Source: CAJQQY01 sp964352225 (GTDB lineage Bacteria; Bacteroidota; Bacteroidia; Chitinophagales; Saprospiraceae). Taken from it: a stretch of DNA of 50,585 nt. The notes under the pieces are model-generated. The model was not told the DNA's origin. It saw nothing but the letters and a program-made list of their open reading frames with translations, and searched no databases. The DNA is taken from NCBI GenBank assembly GCA_964352225.1, contig CAYGRM010000008.1, positions 1 to 50,585 of the forward strand. Reading direction: 5' to 3'. Every line of letters begins with the position of its first letter. The first letter of the stretch is position 1. Below are positions 42,685 through 50,585 of this stretch, in pieces. The position numbers were made by a program, and so were the translations under genes.

Positions 42685-43743
42685 ATGAAAAAACTCCTCG
42701 TAACCGGCTCGTCCGGATTGATTGGTTCAGAAGTAGTTCGTTATTTTGATCGCTTAGGTTGGAAAATCTATGGTGTAGATAATAATATGCGCGCAGATTT
42801 TTTTGGTGTACGTGGAGACACTCGTTGGGTCCAGCAAAAACTTATAGATGAGTGCCAAAACTTTGAACATGTTGAGTTAGATATTCGAAACAGAGCACAA
42901 GTATTAGCCTTATTTGAAAAAATAAAACCAGACTATATTTGCCATACCGCAGCGCAACCAAGTCATGACTTGGCAGCGAGTCGGCCTTTTGATGATTTTG
43001 ATGTGAATGCAGTTGGGACGCTAAATTTGTTGGAATCTGCACGGCAGTTTTGTCCCGAGTCGCCTTTCGTGCATATGAGTACCAATAAAGTTTATGGTGA
43101 TGGTCCCAATTTTTTAAACCTAAAAGAAAATGATACTCGGTTTGACTTTACAGATGAAAAATACTTTGATGGGATCAAAGAAACTTTCTCTATCGATCAA
43201 TGCAAACATTCCCTTTTTGGTGCTTCCAAAGTGGCCGCTGATGTGATGGTGCAAGAGTACGGCCGATATTTTAATATGCCCACTTGCGCCTTACGTGGAG
43301 GATGCTTGACTGGGCCCAATCATTCGGGAGTCGAGTTACATGGGTTTCTGAGTTATCTAATTAGAGTCAATTTGACTGGCGGAGAATACACTATATTTGG
43401 CTATAAAGGGAAACAGGTCAGAGACAATATTCACTCTTACGATGTAGCTCGGTTTATTGATGCATTTTTCAAAAACCCAAGGATGGGAGAGGTGTACAAT
43501 ATTGGAGGTGGCCGAGATAATTCTACTTCTATTTTGGAAGCATTCCAAAGAATAGAAAATATAAGTGGTAAAAAAATGAAGTACAAGTATAGTGATGAAA
43601 ATAGGATAGGGGATCACATTTGCTACATTTCTGATTTGTCGAAAATGAAATCACATTACCCTGAATGGGATATTACAAAATCGCTGCAAAATGTATTTGA
43701 AGAGATTGCGGAGAGTTGGGATAAAAGATTAGTTTCATCATGA
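42685..43743 (+). CDS. NAD-dependent SDR nucleotide-sugar epimerase (CDP-paratose 2-epimerase-like)
   Basis: Extended SDR enzyme acting on a nucleotide sugar. Seen: N-terminal Rossmann motif VTGSSGLIGSEVV, YGVDNNMRADFFG, HTAAQPSHDLA, HMSTNKVYGDGPN, CALRGGCLTGPNHSGVELHGF, and a C-terminal substrate region. The overall pattern resembles the CDP-paratose 2-epimerase (tyvelose epimerase) clade. At the catalytic YxxxK position the sequence is SLFGASK, with Phe in place of Tyr. 352 residues. It ends 4 bp into the next gene (ATGA overlap). Confidence 0.8.
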   Translation: MKKLLVTGSSGLIGSEVVRYFDRLGWKIYGVDNNMRADFFGVRGDTRWVQQKLIDECQNFEHVELDIRNRAQVLALFEKIKPDYICHTAAQPSHDLAASRPFDDFDVNAVGTLNLLESARQFCPESPFVHMSTNKVYGDGPNFLNLKENDTRFDFTDEKYFDGIKETFSIDQCKHSLFGASKVAADVMVQEYGRYFNMPTCALRGGCLTGPNHSGVELHGFLSYLIRVNLTGGEYTIFGYKGKQVRDNIHSYDVARFIDAFFKNPRMGEVYNIGGGRDNSTSILEAFQRIENISGKKMKYKYSDENRIGDHICYISDLSKMKSHYPEWDITKSLQNVFEEIAESWDKRLVSS

Positions 43744-44912
43744 AAATATTATTGGTCAGTTGGAGTACATTGCCCAACAAAGGAGGCTCAAGTATTATCG
43801 TTGAAAATTTAGCAAAAAATTTTAGCGATAAAGAAATGATCGTATTGGGGAGTCGCCAATGGAAGCAAAATACTCATGTAGATCGACCAAAAGGCATCTC
43901 TAAATTTATTTACTTTTTTAGTGAATTGTATTTTTTTGGGCGAGGTTACCGCTACTTTATTTGGTTTAGAAAATGGCGATTTCAACCACTCATCGAACAG
44001 ATAAAAAAAATCATTCGGGAAGAAAAAATTACTCACGTTATTGGTGTTTATCCAAATCCATTTTACTGCCATGCTGCCTGCATCGCAGCTCGGGAAATGA
44101 AGGTGCCTTTCAGCTCTTATTTTCATAATACCTACATCGAAAATGTCGCGATTACTGATCCTAAAGCACCCGCTATTCAAGCTGAAATTTTTGAAAACTC
44201 TGAGCATGTTTTTGTGATGAGTAAAGGCATGCAACGTTTCTATGAAGAGAAATATAAATTAAAAAAATTTGTGCCATTAGTACATACTTTCAATGAATTT
44301 CGTGAAGCATCAACATTGACTGGCATTCCTGGTGAGAATAAATCACATTATAAATTAGTAGCGATTGGTAATTTTAACGAATCCAATTTGGATGCTACGC
44401 GACGACTCATCGCGGCAATAAAAGATCATCCAAAATATAGTTTAAGCCTTTTTACTCATGTCCCAAAAGTACTATTAAAAAATAGAGGAATAGATACTGA
44501 ACATATTGATTATCAAGGATTTGTGAGTCCTGATGAAGTTCATGAAAAACTACAAGATTACGATATTTGTGTACTCACGCATGGATTTTCAGGTGGTTAT
44601 GGAGAGGTAGAATATAAAACAATTTTTCCTACTCGAACCATTCCTTTTTTACTTTCTGGAAAACCAATTTTTGCGCATTCCCCAAAAGGATCTTTTCTAA
44701 ATGATTTTATCTTAGAAAATAAATGCGCAGAATTAGTGGATGAAAAAGATACTGATGCTATCTTAAAAGGACTTGAAAAAATTGCCAATAATAAATCCTA
44801 CCAAACTGAATTAGTCCACTCCAGCAAAAAAACAGCGGAGCTTTTTTATGGTAAAAAAGTAGTGCAACAGTTAAAAGCTACATTAAGTCAACCTCAAAAA
44901 AAACAAGTATGA
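43740..44912 (+). CDS. GT4-like glycosyltransferase
   Basis: Retaining GT-B glycosyltransferase, probably GT4, assembling the repeat unit in the cytoplasm. Seen: N-terminal MKILLVSWSTLPNKGGSSII with the glycine-rich loop, SSYFHNTYIENVAI, and a C-terminal half with YKLVAIGNFNESN, VDYQGFVSPDEVHEKLQDYDICVLTHG-type organisation and PFLLSGKPIFAHSPKGS. 390 residues. Overlaps both neighbours by 4 bp. Donor and linkage unknown. Confidence 0.8.
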   Translation: MKILLVSWSTLPNKGGSSIIVENLAKNFSDKEMIVLGSRQWKQNTHVDRPKGISKFIYFFSELYFFGRGYRYFIWFRKWRFQPLIEQIKKIIREEKITHVIGVYPNPFYCHAACIAAREMKVPFSSYFHNTYIENVAITDPKAPAIQAEIFENSEHVFVMSKGMQRFYEEKYKLKKFVPLVHTFNEFREASTLTGIPGENKSHYKLVAIGNFNESNLDATRRLIAAIKDHPKYSLSLFTHVPKVLLKNRGIDTEHIDYQGFVSPDEVHEKLQDYDICVLTHGFSGGYGEVEYKTIFPTRTIPFLLSGKPIFAHSPKGSFLNDFILENKCAELVDEKDTDAILKGLEKIANNKSYQTELVHSSKKTAELFYGKKVVQQLKATLSQPQKKQV

Positions 44913-45457
44913 GATTGGTTTACAAAAGTTGGTTTTACAAAGCCTTAGCAGTATGTAGATATATTGTTACAAGAATTTATTATCGAGGCAAATTCCAATG
45001 TCCGAGTCTTTCTATGATTGGAAAAAATTGTGGCATCCACATTCTTTCGAAAGGCAAAATTATTTGTAAAGAGCGAATTATAGTTGATGATCATGTGATG
45101 CTTTTTGCCAAAGGAGAATTAAAGATCGGGAAGCGTTTTGGTATCAATCAATTTTCAAGAATAGTCGCACATGAAAAAATAGAAATTGGCGATCACGTCA
45201 CTATTGGACAAATGGTCAGCATCCTCGACCACGATCATAATTATGAAAAAATAGAAGGAAATCTCACTTTGAACGGATACAAAACAAGTCCAATAAAGTT
45301 AGGAGATAATATTTGGATCGGAGACAAATGTACCATCCTTAAAGGAGTGACCATCGGAGACAATGTGGTCGTTGGGGCCAACACTTTAGTGCATAAAGAT
45401 GTTCCTTCAAATGTAGTCATCGGAGGGAATCCATTTAAAATATTAAAAGAAATTTAA
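44909..45457 (+). CDS. Hexapeptide-repeat acyltransferase (WcaF/LacA-like)
   Basis: Left-handed beta-helix O-acyltransferase, most likely acetylating a sugar of the polysaccharide with acetyl-CoA. Seen: repeated hexapeptides such as IGKNCGIHI, IGDHVTIGQMVSILDHDHNY and IGDNIWIGDKCTILKGVTIGDNVVVGANTLVHKDVPSN, ending VVIGGNPFKIL; the HDH pair is the usual catalytic histidine region. 182 residues. Starts inside the previous stop (ATGA). It is the last gene before a 341 bp gap. Confidence 0.85.
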   Translation: MRLVYKSWFYKALAVCRYIVTRIYYRGKFQCPSLSMIGKNCGIHILSKGKIICKERIIVDDHVMLFAKGELKIGKRFGINQFSRIVAHEKIEIGDHVTIGQMVSILDHDHNYEKIEGNLTLNGYKTSPIKLGDNIWIGDKCTILKGVTIGDNVVVGANTLVHKDVPSNVVIGGNPFKILKEI

Positions 45458-45524
45458 ATCATTGTTATTGGATCAAAAATGAAAAACTAAGATTTCGATT
45501 TTAGAACTGGCCTTATTTTTTTTA

Positions 45525-45660
45525 GGAAAATGAACGTAAAAAGGCGTTAAGAACAGTTTGGTGTTTGAGACCGATTTAGAAAATCTTAACGAGGAACGAG
45601 TTTTAGATTTTCTTAGTCGGGGGAGTTTCAAACTGTTTAGCCTTTTTGCTTTCATTTTCC
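45525..45660. repeat. Imperfect palindromic repeat element, 136 bp
   Basis: The main content of the 341 bp gap between the acyltransferase and asnB-like genes. Seen: perfect 10 bp ends (GGAAAATGAA at 45525-45534 and its reverse complement at 45651-45660), with further matched blocks AAAAAGG, AACAGTTTG and GAAAATCT on each arm in the same order, so each half is an imperfect reverse complement of the other. No protein is likely. It could be a MITE, a REP-like element or a large RNA hairpin. Nothing else was recognised in the rest of the gap. Confidence 0.6.
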
Positions 45661-45798
45661 GTTAAGAAAAGAATACAGCCTTGATTTTTTTTATGCCGCC
45701 ATATCCAGTCGGTATGGCTTACCTATTTTTGATCAAGCAAAAAAAGTAAGGAAATGGGAACAAACAATATTCAATTTTTCAAAATTCATCATTAAATA

Positions 45799-47730
45799 AT
45801 GTGTGGAATCGTAGGTATCATTGATTGGAAAAATACTCTCCCGAAAACAGAACGGGAAGAGTTAGTCCTTGCGATGAACCAAGCGATTTTTCACCGAGGG
45901 CCTGATGCGGAAGGGAATTTTTCTCATCAAAATACTAGCCTTGCTATGCGTCGCCTTGCCATTATCGACGAAGCAGGAGGGGATCAACCTATCTTCAATG
46001 AGTCGCGTGATATTTGTGTATTTTTCAATGGAGAAATTTATAACTTTTTATCTCTAAAAAAATCACTCGTAAAAAAAGGGCATCAGTTTTCGACCAATTC
46101 CGATACAGAGGTGTTGGTGCATCTTTACGAAGAATACGGAGAAGCAATGTTAGAAAAATTGCAAGGCATGTTTGCTTTTTGCATTTATGATTTGAAAAAA
46201 AATCAATTCCTCTTGGCTAGAGATCGTTTCGGAGAAAAACCACTTTATTATCATTTTCAAAAAGGCGTCTTTTCTTTTGCCAGCGAAATAAAATCTTTAT
46301 TAGAAAATCAACACATTGAGCGAAAATTAAATCGTACTGCATTACCTTATTATTTTCGCACTTCTTTAGTCCCTGAACCAATTACTTTATTGCGAAATGT
46401 TCAGAGTCTTCCAGCAGGGCATTTTATTTTTATGTCTGAAAATAGCTTTCAAACAAAAGCTTATTTTTCTCCGAGTTATGAAAAAAATATTTCTCTCCAA
46501 TCTGAGGAAGAAGCCATAGAATATATCACTCCGTATCTTAAGCAAGCCGTCCAAAGACAAATGGTAAGTGATGTTCCTATCGGCGCATTTCTTTCAGGTG
46601 GAATTGATTCCAGTTCTGTCGTGGCATTATTGCAGCAGCAGAGTGATCAAAAAGTGAAAACGTTTAATGTACGATTCGAGGACCAAGCATACGATGAAAG
46701 CGCGATCGCCAAAAAGGTGGCGGAACATTGTGGAACAGATCATCACGAAATATTTATTCCCAATGTAGATTTTGATGAATCTATTTTTTGGAAAATAGTC
46801 GATCATGTTGGTTTACCTTTTCGAGATACTTCAGCGATTCCCTCTTATCTAGTTTCCAAAGAAATTTCACAACACGTCAAAGTGGCGTTATCAGGTGATG
46901 GTGGCGATGAATTATTTGGCGGATATGATCTTTTTCAATGGTATCAAAAAATGGTACGACTCAAGCAAGTGCCTCTTCCAATTCGTTCGCTAGCCAACCA
47001 AAGTTTGGCCATTGCACAACATACCCCTGGCCTTAGTTCAGTTTCTCTGATTAGAAAAATAAAAAGAGGGGTCAATACTTCCATGGCAGATTTAGATGAA
47101 ATCCCCATTGCTTTAAATGAGTTATTTTCTTTAAAACAAATCAAAAATATTTTTGGAAACGAATTTCATAACAATACATTTACAAATAATGATCCTTATT
47201 CATTATTGAAAAATTATCCAAAAGAATTTAGCAGTTGGTCACCGTTAAGAAAAATTATGTATTATCGATTACAACATACTTTACCTTCCAATATGTTAAT
47301 CAAAGTGGATCGCATGAGTATGGCTAATTCATTAGAAGTAAGAGCACCTTTTTTGGATAGTGATTTGTTCAACGCATCCGTACAATTGCCTGATAACCTG
47401 TTAGTTAAAGATGGTAAAGGAAAATATCTATTACGAAAAATAATGCAACCACATTTACCCAAAGCAGTTTTTGAACATCCAAAAATGGGGTTTAGCATTC
47501 CATTATATAAGTATCAAAATAAAGCATTCAAAGAACTAGCCGAACGGTTATTATTTGAGGAAAATCCAATGCCCGATTTGATACCCAAAAAAGAATTAGA
47601 GAAAATTTATCAAAAAGGAATTTCCCTAAAAAAAGATAATGCGAAAGAAAGTGTTTTCCAATCTGCTCATCAACTATGGATGATGATGATGCTTTTTGGA
47701 TGGATTAAAAGATTTAAAATTAAACAGTAG
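45799..47730 (+). CDS. asnB: Glutamine-dependent asparagine synthase-like amidotransferase
   Basis: Class II glutamine amidotransferase of the AsnB type: makes asparagine from aspartate, or amidates a sugar acid in polysaccharide loci. Seen: N-terminal nucleophile Cys2 in MCGIVGIID, glutaminase residues HRGPDAEGN, FNGEIYN and SNSDTEV-like STNSDTEVLVHL; C-terminal synthetase PP-loop LSGGIDSSSVVAL, LSGDGGDELFGGYD, and MLIKVDRMSMANSLEVRAPFLD. 643 residues, the usual length of the polysaccharide-linked form. Starts 68 bp after any repeat sequence near 45730. Because many such genes sit in capsule loci, amidation of a uronic acid is as likely as asparagine supply. Confidence 0.88.
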   Translation: MCGIVGIIDWKNTLPKTEREELVLAMNQAIFHRGPDAEGNFSHQNTSLAMRRLAIIDEAGGDQPIFNESRDICVFFNGEIYNFLSLKKSLVKKGHQFSTNSDTEVLVHLYEEYGEAMLEKLQGMFAFCIYDLKKNQFLLARDRFGEKPLYYHFQKGVFSFASEIKSLLENQHIERKLNRTALPYYFRTSLVPEPITLLRNVQSLPAGHFIFMSENSFQTKAYFSPSYEKNISLQSEEEAIEYITPYLKQAVQRQMVSDVPIGAFLSGGIDSSSVVALLQQQSDQKVKTFNVRFEDQAYDESAIAKKVAEHCGTDHHEIFIPNVDFDESIFWKIVDHVGLPFRDTSAIPSYLVSKEISQHVKVALSGDGGDELFGGYDLFQWYQKMVRLKQVPLPIRSLANQSLAIAQHTPGLSSVSLIRKIKRGVNTSMADLDEIPIALNELFSLKQIKNIFGNEFHNNTFTNNDPYSLLKNYPKEFSSWSPLRKIMYYRLQHTLPSNMLIKVDRMSMANSLEVRAPFLDSDLFNASVQLPDNLLVKDGKGKYLLRKIMQPHLPKAVFEHPKMGFSIPLYKYQNKAFKELAERLLFEENPMPDLIPKKELEKIYQKGISLKKDNAKESVFQSAHQLWMMMMLFGWIKRFKIKQ

Positions 47731-47735
47731 GTTTT

Positions 47736-48797
47736 ATCAAACAAAACATTCACATATTACTCATCGGGCCAGTCACCAACGTAGAAGCCAACCTCATCGG
47801 AGGTGCAACGATTTCTTTTGGCTACCTCATTAATTATTTACGAGAAGCAAAAGAATCATTTACTTTGGTCAATACGCAATATTTTCCAACAGGAAAAAAA
47901 CGATGGTTAAACCCTTTTTATGTATTGCTAAAAGTGATCTTAAATGTTTTTAAAGCTGATGTAATTTTTCTTAATAGTAGTGATAAAGGCATCAAATTTC
48001 TTTCACCTATTTTATATGTCATTGCGAAAATTTTTCGATTGAAATTTGTAGTGCGACCTTTTGGTGGAGACTTTAAAAATTATACTGAAGAGTTTAGTCC
48101 ATTGAAAAAATGGATCCTCAATAAAACTACTTTACAAGCTGATTTAGTTTTTTTACAAACGAAAGAATTGATGCAGTTTTATCAAAATAAAAATATCAAA
48201 ACGCTTCAGCTACCAACTTCAAGAGATACCCCTTCCATAGTGAGAGGTAATCGAAATTTTAAAAAACGATTTATCTATCTTGGATTTGTCAATCAATCCA
48301 AAGGAATTGATCATTTATTGGAGGCGGCAAAATTATTAGATGATTCCTATACCATTCATATTTACGGCCCGATTCGGGAAAATTATGAATCGTCTCAAGA
48401 GAAACAGTTTCAGGAAAAATTTGATGAACAAAAAGGAATTTATCAAGGCGTTTTACAAAAAGAAAAAGTGTTGGATACTTTGCGTGAATATGATGTTTTA
48501 ATTTTGCCAACTTTTTACCAAGGAGAAGGTTACCCTGGAGTGATTATCGAAGCTTATAGTTTAGGCTTGCCAGTCATCACTACCAAGTGGAAAGCTATTC
48601 CTGAAATTGTGAAAGATGGAGAAACAGGGTTACTCATTGAACCTCGTTCGACAAAAGCATTGATAGATGCGATACAAATTTTTAATCAAAACAATTATCA
48701 TTTTTTCTCCGAAAATGCTCAAACTCACTTTAAAAAAACTTTCAGTACCCAACAAGTAACTGGAAATGCAGTAGCTGCAATTAAGGCACTTTTTTAA
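47736..48797 (+). CDS. GT4-like glycosyltransferase with unclear start
   Basis: GT-B glycosyltransferase, family GT4. Seen: C-terminal donor half with FIYLGFVNQSKGIDHLLEAA, YDVLILPTFYQGEGYPGVIIEAYSLGLPVI and GETGLLIEP, containing the conserved E-x7-E pair. The first canonical start is TTG at 47865, but the upstream in-frame codons from 47736 encode the expected N-terminal Rossmann strand and glycine loop (NIHILLIGPVTN, then LIGGATISFGYL). Between the in-frame TAA at 47721 and 47865 there is no ATG, GTG or TTG, so translation probably begins at a rare codon such as ATC (47736) or ATT (47745), coupled to the asnB-like stop at 47730, or the sequence has an error. Confidence 0.82.
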   Translation: MKQNIHILLIGPVTNVEANLIGGATISFGYLINYLREAKESFTLVNTQYFPTGKKRWLNPFYVLLKVILNVFKADVIFLNSSDKGIKFLSPILYVIAKIFRLKFVVRPFGGDFKNYTEEFSPLKKWILNKTTLQADLVFLQTKELMQFYQNKNIKTLQLPTSRDTPSIVRGNRNFKKRFIYLGFVNQSKGIDHLLEAAKLLDDSYTIHIYGPIRENYESSQEKQFQEKFDEQKGIYQGVLQKEKVLDTLREYDVLILPTFYQGEGYPGVIIEAYSLGLPVITTKWKAIPEIVKDGETGLLIEPRSTKALIDAIQIFNQNNYHFFSENAQTHFKKTFSTQQVTGNAVAAIKALF

Positions 48798-48825
48798 TTT
48801 TTAAAATTTCTTTTACAAAAAAAAT

Positions 48826-49788
48826 ATGCAACATATAATAATTACAGGCGGTGCAGGATTTATCGGAAGCTCATTAGCCGATCAACTGATCTCCGAAGGA
48901 CACCAAGTAACGGCGATTGATAACTATGATCCTTTTTATGATAAAGCAATCAAGGAGAGAAATATAGCTTCATTAAGAGCTCATCCTAATTTCAAGATAT
49001 TAGAATTAGATATCAATGATTTGGACGCGATGCGAACTCAACTTTCAGACCAGTATGATGCAATAGTTCATGTGGCGGCAAAAGCTGGAGTTCATGCCTC
49101 CATCAAAACCCCGATCGCTTGCCAGCAAGCTAACGTGATGGGAACGCAGCATATGCTTGAAATTGCCAAAGAAAAAGGAATTAAACAATTCGTTTTCGCC
49201 TCGTCGAGTAGTGTCTATGGTGTGAATCCAGACGTACCCTGGAAGGAAACGGACCAAAATATGATGCCCATCAGTCCTTATGCCAGCAGTAAATTATCAT
49301 GTGAATTACTCGGGCATGTCTATACTAATTTGTACGGAATCCGCTTCATTGCTTTACGTTTCTTTACGGTGTATGGCCCTCGACAACGACCTGATTTAGC
49401 CATTCATAAGTTTGCAAAAATGATCCTAAATCATGAACCCATTACGATGTATGGCGATGGAAGTTCGAGAAGAGATTATACTTTTATCGACGACATTTTA
49501 GTTGGTGTGCGAGCAGCGATTGATTACACGGCAACAGATTTTGAGATTATCAACTTGGGAAATCATCGTACCGTTTCTCTAAAAGAAATGATTAATACGA
49601 TAGAAGATGTATTTGAAGAAAAGGCAATTATCAAACAACTTCCGATGCAACCCGGAGATGTTCCGCAGACTTATGCAGATATCTCGAAAGCAGAACGTCT
49701 CTTGAATTATCATCCACAGATGACTTTTCGAGAGGGGATTGAGCGATTTAAAAAATGGATGGTGATGGACAAAATGGAGAAAAAATGA
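48826..49788 (+). CDS. UDP-glucuronate 4-epimerase-like SDR
   Basis: NAD-dependent nucleotide-sugar epimerase, extended SDR, most like UDP-glucuronate 4-epimerase or GalE. Seen: N-terminal IIITGGAGFIGSSLADQL, AIDNYDPFYDKAIKERN (a feature of the glucuronate-epimerase group), HVAAKAGVHASIKTP, FASSSSVYG, catalytic YASSK, ALRFFTVYGPRQRPDLAIHK and RRDYTFIDDI. 320 residues. It overlaps the sulfotransferase start by 4 bp (ATGA), suggesting coupled use in making an acidic polysaccharide. Confidence 0.88.
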   Translation: MQHIIITGGAGFIGSSLADQLISEGHQVTAIDNYDPFYDKAIKERNIASLRAHPNFKILELDINDLDAMRTQLSDQYDAIVHVAAKAGVHASIKTPIACQQANVMGTQHMLEIAKEKGIKQFVFASSSSVYGVNPDVPWKETDQNMMPISPYASSKLSCELLGHVYTNLYGIRFIALRFFTVYGPRQRPDLAIHKFAKMILNHEPITMYGDGSSRRDYTFIDDILVGVRAAIDYTATDFEIINLGNHRTVSLKEMINTIEDVFEEKAIIKQLPMQPGDVPQTYADISKAERLLNYHPQMTFREGIERFKKWMVMDKMEKK

Positions 49789-50585
49789 AAGGAAAAATCT
49801 TCTTTATTGTAGGTGTTCAAAGATCCGGAACTACCTTGTTACAAAAACTATTGAGCAAGCATCCGGAGGTTCTAATGGAAAAGCGATCTATTGCTTTTCG
49901 CATCATTACCTGCTTTAAGAACTTGTATGATTTATTACCATTCAATGTTCAGCATAATGAAAAAGAAATCCTACAATGGTTAATTGAAAATGATGAAAAA
50001 GGGCGATTAGCCAAGTTACTTGATTTTCAAAATATCCATCAATATGAAGATATTCGAGCATTAATAAAACAATCTATTTACAAAAAGATAGATCAAAATG
50101 GAAAAAAAATATGGGGCGATAAATCACCTAATTTGCAACATTATATTAATGATTTGATGTTGCTAATTCCTGAGGCAAAAATTTTACATATAGTTAGAGA
50201 TGGTCGTGCCAATGCTTACAGCATGTCCTCTCGGTCCTATAAAAATTTAGAGTTAAGTGCTCAAGAATGGGTAGATGGAAATATTTTTGGCTTAGTCAAT
50301 CAAAATATTTTAGGAAATAAAAATTATAAAATACTTTTATATGAAAACTTATTAATCGACCCTGAAAGAGAATTAAAGTCTGTCTGTGATTTTTTGGAAA
50401 TTCCCTATTCAGCAACTATGCTTGATTTATCAGATAATAAAATAGCTGAGGAAAAACGCTATGTAAAAAGTTTTTTTGATACTTCGAAGATTGATAATTG
50501 GAAGCAACAAATTTCTCAAAAAGATCTTAAAAAAGTAGAATCCATCCAAGGAACATTATTAGAAAAGTTAGACTATAAATTGACA
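49785..50585 (+). CDS. Sulfotransferase family protein, cut by the window end
   Basis: PAPS-dependent sulfotransferase-like protein, partial at the 3' side. Seen: ATG overlapping the epimerase stop; IFFIVGVQRSGTTLLQKLL, whose RSGTTLL is the 5'-phosphosulfate-binding loop; ILHIVRDGRANAYSMSSRSY, the 3'-phosphate-binding motif with Arg and Ser; and LLYENLLIDPERELKSVCDFL. 267 codons are present with no stop. Expected role: sulfation of a polysaccharide sugar, fitting the neighbouring glucuronate-type epimerase. The final length is not visible. Confidence 0.85.
   Translation, partial: MKGKIFFIVGVQRSGTTLLQKLLSKHPEVLMEKRSIAFRIITCFKNLYDLLPFNVQHNEKEILQWLIENDEKGRLAKLLDFQNIHQYEDIRALIKQSIYKKIDQNGKKIWGDKSPNLQHYINDLMLLIPEAKILHIVRDGRANAYSMSSRSYKNLELSAQEWVDGNIFGLVNQNILGNKNYKILLYENLLIDPERELKSVCDFLEIPYSATMLDLSDNKIAEEKRYVKSFFDTSKIDNWKQQISQKDLKKVESIQGTLLEKLDYKLT

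Noticed and set aside
45473..45655. Possible 60-residue basic protein on the minus strand
   Set aside because: It lies almost wholly in the 136 bp palindromic element, has biased Ser/Lys/Arg content and no other support; best explained as a by-product of the repeat.
1..50585. CRISPR arrays, tRNA, rRNA, prophage or integrase genes
   Set aside because: No regular short repeats with spacers, no tRNA-like cloverleaf or rRNA sequence, and no phage or recombinase proteins were recognised.

Overview
The window looks like a chromosomal segment of a Bacteroidota bacterium, probably of the Saprospiria/Saprospiraceae type. The evidence is an AT-rich genome, a secreted protein with a type IX secretion (T9SS) C-terminal sorting domain, a GldM-like gliding/T9SS protein, a SusC-like TonB receptor remnant, starts at GTG/TTG as well as ATG, and little visible Shine-Dalgarno. 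The genus assignment is inference. No tRNA, rRNA, CRISPR array or transposase gene was seen.

Region 1 (1-9.9 kb) is cell-surface and housekeeping: a PIF1-like helicase (-), an orphan GldM-like lipoprotein, a coiled-coil/TPR/outer-membrane-barrel-like protein, a ~165 bp MITE-like palindrome, and a 1291-residue secreted protein built of three ~426-residue repeats. Strong intrinsic terminators separate these units.

Region 2 (9.9-12 kb) holds a CpsB/YwqE-type PHP tyrosine phosphatase, then an ECF sigma factor with its cupin-type anti-sigma factor.

Region 3 (12-28.5 kb) is a probable nonribosomal peptide gene cluster. The minus-strand arm has a C-A-PCP-TE synthetase whose thioesterase has a Cys in place of Ser, a HupE/UreJ-like membrane protein and an ABC exporter. 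The plus-strand arm is a very tight operon: acyl-CoA dehydrogenase, stand-alone proline-type adenylation enzyme, stand-alone carrier protein, a second synthetase, and a GT1 glycosyltransferase, closed by a terminator. The second synthetase is the most unusual object in the window. Its adenylation domain has an asparagine-like specificity code and is interrupted between motifs A8 and A9 by a complete PP-loop ATP pyrophosphatase/amidotransferase-like domain with a zinc ribbon and a CxxCxxC cluster. The first three genes resemble the pyrrole-2-carboxyl-carrier cassette (PltF/PltE/PltL type). A working model is a pyrrolyl- or dehydroprolyl-asparagine-derived, glycosylated small molecule. Between the arms lies a TonB-dependent receptor reduced by a large in-frame internal deletion.

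Region 4 (28.5-50.6 kb) is a capsule/exopolysaccharide locus, almost all on the plus strand. It comprises a Wza-like exporter, a Wzc-like tyrosine kinase split by one in-frame TAA, a nonulosonic (sialic/legionaminic) acid module (neuB, neuC, methyltransferase-like, neuA), a GT-B transferase, a Wzy-like polymerase, three FkbM-like methyltransferases, an SGNH protein, a GT11 fucosyltransferase-like enzyme, an SDR epimerase, a glycosyltransferase, a hexapeptide acyltransferase, a palindromic repeat, an AsnB-like amidotransferase, another glycosyltransferase, a UDP-glucuronate-epimerase-like SDR and a sulfotransferase cut by the window end. The CpsB-type phosphatase at 10 kb is the usual partner of the Wzc kinase at 29-32 kb, so the peptide cluster appears to sit inside, or next to, the polysaccharide locus.
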